A stretch of 10,938 nucleotides of DNA, taken from Betaproteobacteria bacterium (GTDB taxonomy: Bacteria; Pseudomonadota; Gammaproteobacteria; Burkholderiales; SG8-39). Location of the stretch: assembly GCA_007280315.1 (NCBI GenBank), contig QYQC01000138.1, positions 1 through 10,938 of the forward strand. Direction: 5' to 3'. A model generated the notes under the pieces. The model saw nothing but the letters and a program-made list of their open reading frames with translations. It did not search any database and had not been told where the DNA came from. Positions 5,822-10,938 of this stretch are shown piece by piece. Both the position numbers and the translations under genes were made by a program. Positions within the stretch are counted from its first letter, which is position 1. Every line of letters begins with the position of its first letter.

Positions 5822-7843
5822 ATGCGAAACCTTTGCGTCTTCTCTTCCGGTTCTCCCCGCTGCAGCATGTCCGCTTTCTTTTATGTGATCGCTGTCGCTC
5901 TTTGCTTGGCCCTGTCCACGGAAGCGCCCGCCGAGGACATACTGGCGTCACCGCCGGCGCTGGTGCTCGACGGCCTGCCGCCGGTTCCGGCGCGCCTTGC
6001 CGCCGATGTCGGCCGCTACACCGAGTTCAAGCCCACCGCATTTTCCAGCTGGCATCCGCAGCGCCTGGAAATGCTGATCGCGCGGCGCCACAAGAACACC
6101 ACACAGATCCACCGGCTGAGCGCGCCCGGCGCGGAACTTGAACTGCGCACCGATTACGCCGAACCGGTGCGCAGCGCCTCGTATCAGCCGACCACAGGCG
6201 GATATTATTTATTCGGCAAGGACAGCGGCGGCAACGAAGTGTTCCGCCTGCATCGCAGCGGCAACGGTCCGTCGAACGCCGCGGCGGTGGCGATCTCGCC
6301 CGAAGACCGGCGGGTGCAGTCGTTTGCCTGGTCGAATCGTGGCGACCGCGTCGTCTACACCACGGTGCCGGTAAACCGTAAGGGCTCGGACGACAGGGTG
6401 GTAAGCGAAGTGCATGTTGCAAACCCGCTCAAACCCGATAGGGACAAGGTCATCGCCGAACTTCCCGGCGGTGGTTGGTTCGGTTTTACCTGGTCCCCGG
6501 ACGACACGCGCCTGGTGTACCTCGAATACGTATCCGTCAACGAGAGTTATCTCTGGATCATGGATGTTGCCAGCGGAAAACGCCGGCGCCTGACCGAAAA
6601 ATCCTCCGGCGAGCCGGTGCTGTATGCCGAAACCAAGTTCAGCCGCGACGGCAAGGGGCTGTATACGGTGACCGACCGCGGCACCGAATTCCGCACGCTC
6701 AACTATGTCGATCTGGCCACGCTCAGGCACACGCCACTGAGCGCGGACATTCAATGGGATGTCGAGGACTTCGACCTGTCGCACGACGGCAAGCGCATCG
6801 CCTTCGTCACCAACGAAGACGGCACCGGCGTGCTGCATGTCATGCGCACGCGCGACCGCAAAATGCTGCCGGTCCCCCGATTGCCGCTCGGCACGCTCGA
6901 CAGCGTGAACTGGCATCGCGATAGCGTGAACCTGGCTTTCAGCGTCACCTCTGCGAAGAGTCCGTCGGACGTGTATTCGCTCAACGCCGTGAGCGGCAAG
7001 CTCACGCGCTGGACGCGGCACGAACCGGTGGGTGTGGATCCCGGTGCATTTGTCGAGCCGGAACTGGTGCGCTGGCCCAGTTTCGACGGCCGCAGCATTT
7101 CCGGGTTTCTCTACCGCGCCCCGCCGAACCGATTCCCCGGCAAAAGACCGGTGCTGGTGAATATCCACGGCGGCCCCGAATCGCAGTTCAGGCCGTGGTT
7201 TCTCGCGCGCCTCAACTACCACATCGATGAACAGGGCATCAGCGTCCTGTTTCCCAACGTGCGCGGCTCGAGCGGCTATGGCAAGGCCTTCCTCAAGCTC
7301 GACAACGGACGGCTGCGCGAAGATTCGGTGAAAGACATCGGCGCCCTCCTCGACTGGATCGCGACCCAGCCCGATCTGGATGCGTCGCGCATCATGGTCA
7401 CCGGCGGCAGCTACGGCGGTTATATGAGCCTTGCGGTCTCGACCCTGTATGCCGATCGCATAGCGGCGTCCGTCAGCGTGGTCGGGATTTCCAATTTCGT
7501 CACCTTCCTCGAGCGCACGGAAAGCTATCGCCGCGATCTGCGCCGCGCCGAATACGGCGACGAACGCGATCCGGAAATGCGCAAATTCCTCGAAGGCATC
7601 GCGCCGCTGCATCGCGCCGAGCGCATCAGCAAGCCGCTGTTCGTGGTGCAGGGCAAGAACGACCCGCGCGTACCCTATACCGAAGCCGAGCAGATCGTCG
7701 CGACGCTGAAAAATCGCGGAACACCGGTGTGGTACATGCTCGCCAACGACGAGGGCCACGGCTTCGCCAAGAAAGCCAACGCCGATTATCAGTTCTACTC
7801 CACCGTCGGCTTCATCAGCCGGCACCTGCTTGGCCTGGACTAG
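5822..7843 (+). CDS. Exported S9 family (prolyl oligopeptidase) serine peptidase
   Basis: A 673-residue two-domain peptidase. A signal peptide (hydrophobic core about 16-32, likely cut after APA37) sends it out of the cytoplasm. Residues about 60-410 form a beta-propeller with TolB/PD40-like repeats such as FAWSNRGDRVVYT, FTWSPDDTRLVYLE and FSRDGKGLYTVTD. The C-terminal alpha/beta hydrolase (about 420-673) holds the triad Ser530 (GGSYGGYMS), Asp614 (GKNDPRVP) and His646 (DEGHGFAKK), with NIHGGPESQ as the oxyanion-side loop. The family cleaves oligopeptides or dipeptides, often after proline or at acylated N-termini; the exact specificity is not visible. The ATG at 5822 has GGGG about six bases upstream. 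The ATG at 5867 (Met16) would give a shorter n-region and is a real alternative. A peptide-type ABC importer follows 79 bases downstream, suggesting linked peptide use. Confidence 0.94.
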   Translation: MRNLCVFSSGSPRCSMSAFFYVIAVALCLALSTEAPAEDILASPPALVLDGLPPVPARLAADVGRYTEFKPTAFSSWHPQRLEMLIARRHKNTTQIHRLSAPGAELELRTDYAEPVRSASYQPTTGGYYLFGKDSGGNEVFRLHRSGNGPSNAAAVAISPEDRRVQSFAWSNRGDRVVYTTVPVNRKGSDDRVVSEVHVANPLKPDRDKVIAELPGGGWFGFTWSPDDTRLVYLEYVSVNESYLWIMDVASGKRRRLTEKSSGEPVLYAETKFSRDGKGLYTVTDRGTEFRTLNYVDLATLRHTPLSADIQWDVEDFDLSHDGKRIAFVTNEDGTGVLHVMRTRDRKMLPVPRLPLGTLDSVNWHRDSVNLAFSVTSAKSPSDVYSLNAVSGKLTRWTRHEPVGVDPGAFVEPELVRWPSFDGRSISGFLYRAPPNRFPGKRPVLVNIHGGPESQFRPWFLARLNYHIDEQGISVLFPNVRGSSGYGKAFLKLDNGRLREDSVKDIGALLDWIATQPDLDASRIMVTGGSYGGYMSLAVSTLYADRIAASVSVVGISNFVTFLERTESYRRDLRRAEYGDERDPEMRKFLEGIAPLHRAERISKPLFVVQGKNDPRVPYTEAEQIVATLKNRGTPVWYMLANDEGHGFAKKANADYQFYSTVGFISRHLLGLD

Positions 7844-7848
7844 GCGCT

Positions 7849-7894
7849 TCCGGCATTGAATTTGACTGTGTGCCGGACCGATTGCGGGTAATAT
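7849..7894 (+). promoter_or_regulatory. Candidate promoter with flanking inverted repeat before the binding-protein gene
   Basis: TTGACT (7862-7867) is a good -35 hexamer, and TAATAT (7889-7894) matches four of six -10 positions, but the spacer of 21 bases is too long for a normal sigma-70 promoter. A 7-bp inverted repeat, TCCGGCA (7849-7855) and TGCCGGA (7871-7877), brackets the -35. It could be an operator, or a weak hairpin ending the peptidase transcript. No T-run follows it. Confidence 0.3.
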
Positions 7895-7922
7895 CCGTTT
7901 GACCAAAAGAGGGAGGACTCCA

Positions 7923-9713
7923 ATGGACGAGAAAGGACTGCACTTACTGATCGACGAAGTGAAGCAGGGCCGGGTGTCACGGCGGCAATTCATCCAGACC
8001 ATGGTCGGACTGGGCCTGACGGCGCCGCTGGCGTCGCAGATGCTGACCTACTCGGGCGTCGCGCAAGCGCAGGCGAAATCCACCTACAAGCCGACCAAGC
8101 GCGGCGGCGGCGGCGCGCTGAAAGTGTTGTGGTGGCAGGGCGCAACGCTGCTCAATCCCCACTTTGCCATCGGCACCAAGGACCAGGACGGCTCGCGCAT
8201 TTTCTACGAGCCCCTCGCCGCGTGGGATACGAACGGCGATCTGGTGCCGATACTCGCCGCCGAGATCCCGAGCACCCAGAATGGCGGCCTCTCCGCCGAC
8301 GGCAAGTCGGTGACCTGGAAGCTGAAGAAAAACGTGCAGTGGCACGACGGCAAGCCGTTCACCGCGGACGATGCAGTCTTCAACTGGGAATACGCGTCCG
8401 ACCCGGCCACCGCCTCCGTAAACATAGGTAGTTACAAGGACGTGCGGGTGGAGAAGCTCGACAGCCACACGGTACGCGTGCATTTCCAGAAGCCCGCGCC
8501 GTTCTGGGCCGACGCCTTCGTCAGCACCCGCGGCATGATCATCCCGAAGCATCTGTTCGACGCCTACCGCGGCGCGAAATCGCGCGATGCGCCGGCCAAT
8601 CTGAAACCGGTGGGCACCGGCCCGTACAAATTCGTCGATTTCAAGCCGGGTGACATGGTGCGCGGCCAGATCAACACCAATTATCACGAACCGAACCGGC
8701 CCTACTTCGACACCATTGAAATGAAGGGCGGCGGTGACGCAGTGTCGGCCGCGCGCGCGGTGATGCAGACCGGCGAGTTCGACTACGCCTGGAACGTGCA
8801 GGTCGAGGACGAAATCCTGCTGCGCATGGAGAAGGACGGCAAAGGCCGCGCCGACATAACGGCCGGCGGCAACGTCGAATTCATCCAGCTCAACCCGACC
8901 GATCCCTGGACCGAGGTCGAGGGCGAACGTTCGCACGCCAAGACGAAGCACCCGCTGTTCACCGACCCCGCGGTGCGCGAGGCGATGAACCTGCTGGTCG
9001 ATCGCCAGGCGGTGCAGGACCACATCTACGGCCGCACCGGCGTCGCCACGCGCAACTTTCTCAACAATCCGCAACGTTTCCGCTCGAAGACGGTGAAATG
9101 GGAGTTCAGTGTCGACAAGGCGAATCAGTTGCTCGAATCCGCCGGCTGGAAGCGCGGCTCGGACGGAATCCGCGCAAAGGATGGTAAAAAGCTCAAGCTC
9201 GTGTTCCAGACCTCGATCAACGCGCCGCGGCAGAAGACCCAGGCCGTGATCAAGCAGGCGTGCCAGAAGGCCGGCATCGAAATCGAAATCAAGGCGATCA
9301 CGGCGTCGGTGTTCTTTTCCTCCGACGTGGGCAATCTCGACACCTACTCGAAGTTCTACTGCGACCTGCAGATGTACACCACCACCATGACCCAGCCCGA
9401 CCCCGAAATCTTCATGGACCAGTATGTCTCCTGGTTGGTCGCCACCAAAGAGAACAAGTGGCAGGGCCGCAATATCGCCCGCTGGGTCAACGACGAGTAC
9501 GACAAGGCCTACCGCGCGGCGCAGAGCGAACTCGACCCAGTGAAGCGCGCCGCGCTTTTCATCCGCATGAACGACCTCATCATCGAGTCAAGAACGGTGA
9601 TTCCGGTGGTGTTCCGGCCGCGTGTTTCAACGGTGTCGAACAAGTTGCGCGCGCCGCTGTCGGGCTGGGACAGCGATTTCTGGTTGCTCAAAGACTGGTA
9701 TCGGGAGGCGTAA
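7923..9713 (+). CDS. Family-5 extracellular solute-binding protein of a peptide-type ABC importer, Tat-exported
   Basis: A 596-residue binding protein. A long n-region leads to a twin-arginine motif SRRQFI (Arg20-Arg21), a hydrophobic core (about 27-38) and a likely cut near AQAQA (47-51). It is therefore probably folded in the cytoplasm and exported by Tat. The mature part shows SBP_bac_5 features: ALKVLWWQGATLLNPHF, the FYEPLAAWDTNGDLVPILA stretch, and the signature region ADGKSVTWKLKKNVQWHDGKPFTADDAVFNWEY-type block at about 125-157. Such proteins carry oligopeptides, dipeptides, nickel complexes or other small solutes to the permease; the ligand here is unknown. The ATG at 7923 has GGGAGGA seven bases upstream and decides the start. 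A TTG eight codons earlier lacks such a site. It heads the importer operon, and the first permease begins 12 bases after its stop. Confidence 0.93.
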   Translation: MDEKGLHLLIDEVKQGRVSRRQFIQTMVGLGLTAPLASQMLTYSGVAQAQAKSTYKPTKRGGGGALKVLWWQGATLLNPHFAIGTKDQDGSRIFYEPLAAWDTNGDLVPILAAEIPSTQNGGLSADGKSVTWKLKKNVQWHDGKPFTADDAVFNWEYASDPATASVNIGSYKDVRVEKLDSHTVRVHFQKPAPFWADAFVSTRGMIIPKHLFDAYRGAKSRDAPANLKPVGTGPYKFVDFKPGDMVRGQINTNYHEPNRPYFDTIEMKGGGDAVSAARAVMQTGEFDYAWNVQVEDEILLRMEKDGKGRADITAGGNVEFIQLNPTDPWTEVEGERSHAKTKHPLFTDPAVREAMNLLVDRQAVQDHIYGRTGVATRNFLNNPQRFRSKTVKWEFSVDKANQLLESAGWKRGSDGIRAKDGKKLKLVFQTSINAPRQKTQAVIKQACQKAGIEIEIKAITASVFFSSDVGNLDTYSKFYCDLQMYTTTMTQPDPEIFMDQYVSWLVATKENKWQGRNIARWVNDEYDKAYRAAQSELDPVKRAALFIRMNDLIIESRTVIPVVFRPRVSTVSNKLRAPLSGWDSDFWLLKDWYREA

Positions 9714-9725
9714 GGAAAGCGGTCG

Positions 9726-10685
9726 GTGGGCAGGTACTTCCTCAGGCGCCTGCTGATCGCGATTCCGAGCCTGCTCGGAATCAGCCTGGTTCTGTTTACG
9801 GTTCTCGCGCTCGCGCCGGGCGACCCGTTCGAGGAACTGGCAACCAATCCGAACGTTCCGGCCGAGGTGCGCGCCAACCTGCGCACGCAGTTCGGCCTGG
9901 ACGACCCGGTCGCCGTCCGCTACGTGCGCTGGTTCAGCTCGATGACGAAAGGAGACTGGGGCTTTTCCTTTGTCAGCCGCGTCGATGTCGATAAGCTGAT
10001 CCTGCAGCGCCTGCCGGTGACGCTGTTCGTGATCGGCTCGTCGCAGCTCCTCGCGCTGCTGATCGCGCTGCCGATCGGCGTCTACGCCGCCACGCGGCCG
10101 TATTCGCTGTTCGATCAGGTCGCCAACACCTTCGCCTTCATCGGTTTCTCGCTGCCGACCTTCTTCACCGGCATCCTGTTCATCCTGGTGTTCAGCATCC
10201 AGCTCGACTGGCTGCCGTTTGTCTACCGCTCCGACATCGCCGAGACCGGCTGGCGCTGGTGGTGGGAGCATGCCAGGCAGGCACTGATGCCGATCGCCGT
10301 GCTTGGACTGTTCCAGGGCGCATCGTGGACGCGCTACGTACGCTCCGCGGTGCTCGACGTGATCCGCCTCGACTACGTCACCACCGCGCGCTCCAAGGGA
10401 CTGGGCGAAATCGCCGTGGTGGTGAAGCACGTGGTACGCAACGCGATGATTCCGGTGGTGACGCTGGTGGCGCTGCAGATGCCGGCGATCTTCGGCGGCG
10501 CCATCGTCACCGAGCAGATATTCCGCGTACCGGGCATCGGTTCGCTGCTGATCAGCTCCATCCTCGCCAACGATACGCCGGTGATCATGGCGGTGACGTT
10601 CGTGCTGTCCTGCCTGGTCATCCTGTTCAACCTGCTCGCGGACCTGCTCTATGGCTGGCTTGACCCTCGCATCGCCTACCGCTAG
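9726..10685 (+). CDS. DppB-type permease subunit of peptide-type ABC importer
   Basis: A 319-residue inner-membrane permease, the normal length for the DppB/OppB/GsiC group. The N-terminus (GRYFLRRLLIAIPSLLGISLVLF) is the usual first helix. It is followed by the family marker APGDP (30-34), then TM segments at about 100-122, 133-160, 187-200, 245-265 and 287-308. The EAA-type loop DYVTTARSKGLGEIAVVVKHVVRNAMIPV (about 216-244) contacts the ATPase. Together with the DppC-type subunit encoded next, it forms the channel. I chose the GTG start at 9726 because AAGGA lies nine bases upstream and the family N-terminus begins here; no ATG is nearby. The gene overlaps the next by 35 bases, so translation is probably coupled. 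Confidence 0.94.
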   Translation: MGRYFLRRLLIAIPSLLGISLVLFTVLALAPGDPFEELATNPNVPAEVRANLRTQFGLDDPVAVRYVRWFSSMTKGDWGFSFVSRVDVDKLILQRLPVTLFVIGSSQLLALLIALPIGVYAATRPYSLFDQVANTFAFIGFSLPTFFTGILFILVFSIQLDWLPFVYRSDIAETGWRWWWEHARQALMPIAVLGLFQGASWTRYVRSAVLDVIRLDYVTTARSKGLGEIAVVVKHVVRNAMIPVVTLVALQMPAIFGGAIVTEQIFRVPGIGSLLISSILANDTPVIMAVTFVLSCLVILFNLLADLLYGWLDPRIAYR

Positions 10686-10938
10686 CGCCGCGCCGCGCGC
10701 CGCGCCCAGCATCTCGCCTGGCGCCGAGGCCTGGCGGCGCTTCCGCCGCCACCGGCTGGCGCTGGCGGGCGCGCTGATCCTGGCGCTGATCATGCTCGCG
10801 GTCGCGCTCGGACCTCTGCTGTGGACCGTCCCCATCAACGAAATCGATTTCGCCGCCAAGCTCCAGCGCCCGTCGTGGAGCCATCCCCTGGGCACCGACG
10901 ACCTGGGCCAGGACCTGCTCGCGCGCATGCTCTACGGC
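10651..10938 (+). CDS. DppC-type permease subunit, N-terminal part, cut by window end
   Basis: This is the start of the second permease gene; 96 codons are visible and the frame runs off the right edge. It reads MAGLTLASPTASAAPRAAPS, then AWRRFRRHRLALAGA, a first membrane helix (about 37-58), and the family hallmark HPLGTDDLGQDLLARMLYG at 78-96. This is the beginning of the periplasmic-side region common to DppC/OppC proteins. The Ala/Pro/Ser-rich N-terminal 25 residues are a variable cytoplasmic tail. The ATG at 10651 lies inside the DppB-type gene (35-base overlap) and has no clear Shine-Dalgarno sequence, so reinitiation after the upstream stop is likely. It would pair with the DppB-type subunit; the ATPase genes should lie beyond the window. 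Confidence 0.9.
   Translation, partial: MAGLTLASPTASAAPRAAPSISPGAEAWRRFRRHRLALAGALILALIMLAVALGPLLWTVPINEIDFAAKLQRPSWSHPLGTDDLGQDLLARMLYG

Noticed and set aside
7849..7877. Rho-independent terminator after the peptidase
   Set aside because: The inverted repeat has only 7-bp arms, a 15-base loop and no following T-run, so it does not meet the usual form.
6209..8002. A 597-codon open frame on the minus strand opposite the S9 peptidase
   Set aside because: Its composition (His/Arg/Ala/Val-rich) and lack of motifs mark it as an antisense shadow. The peptidase on the plus strand is complete, with its catalytic triad.
7977..9074. A 365-codon open frame on the minus strand opposite the binding protein
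   Set aside because: It is antisense to the family-5 binding protein, which has a signal sequence, a ribosome binding site and family motifs.
9627..10928. A 433-codon open frame on the minus strand opposite both permeases
   Set aside because: It is rich in Gln/Arg/Asp/His and without a domain. The plus-strand permeases explain the coding signal.

Overview
The window is GC-rich bacterial DNA. It most likely comes from the chromosome of an environmental proteobacterium, probably a betaproteobacterium of the Burkholderiales type. That placement is an inference from base composition, dense operon packing, the fatty-acid oxidation gene pair, the style of the family-5 binding protein with its Tat signal, and the NarL-type two-component pair. 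No rRNA or tRNA gene, CRISPR array, insertion sequence or phage gene was seen.

Layout. Positions 1-1648 (minus strand) hold a beta-oxidation pair: a complete acetyl-CoA acyltransferase (thiolase), followed downstream by the start of an enoyl-CoA hydratase-fold protein, probably the N-terminus of a FadB/FadJ-like multifunctional enzyme. A REP-like imperfect hairpin (327-404) lies between them. Positions 1649-1989 form a divergent intergenic region of 341 bases with candidate promoters and palindromes. Positions 1990-4596 (plus strand) hold a two-component system in which the NarL/FixJ response regulator comes first and abuts a 7TM-DISM membrane histidine kinase. A small unknown protein (4742-4939, plus) follows. 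Then comes a convergent toxin-antitoxin module (4943-5616, minus): a Phd/YefM-type antitoxin and a VapC-like PIN-domain toxin. Its promoter region carries two tandem 10-bp repeats. Positions 5822-7843 (plus) encode an exported S9 prolyl-oligopeptidase-family serine peptidase. Positions 7923-10938 (plus) hold the first three genes of a peptide/nickel-type ABC importer: a Tat-exported binding protein, a DppB-type permease, and the start of a DppC-type permease cut by the window end.

How the genes work together. The peptidase lies 79 bases upstream of the importer on the same strand, which suggests peptide cleavage outside the cytoplasm followed by uptake. The kinase and regulator form one translationally coupled unit with unknown stimulus and targets. 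The divergent beta-oxidation operon is the nearest candidate target, but nothing in the sequence proves this. The toxin-antitoxin module and the REP-like element are the accessory parts. I did not find a convincing undescribed multi-gene system. The points most worth a second look are the atypical H-box of the kinase, the tandem-repeat operator of the toxin-antitoxin module, the unknown 65-residue protein and the REP-like element inside the beta-oxidation operon.
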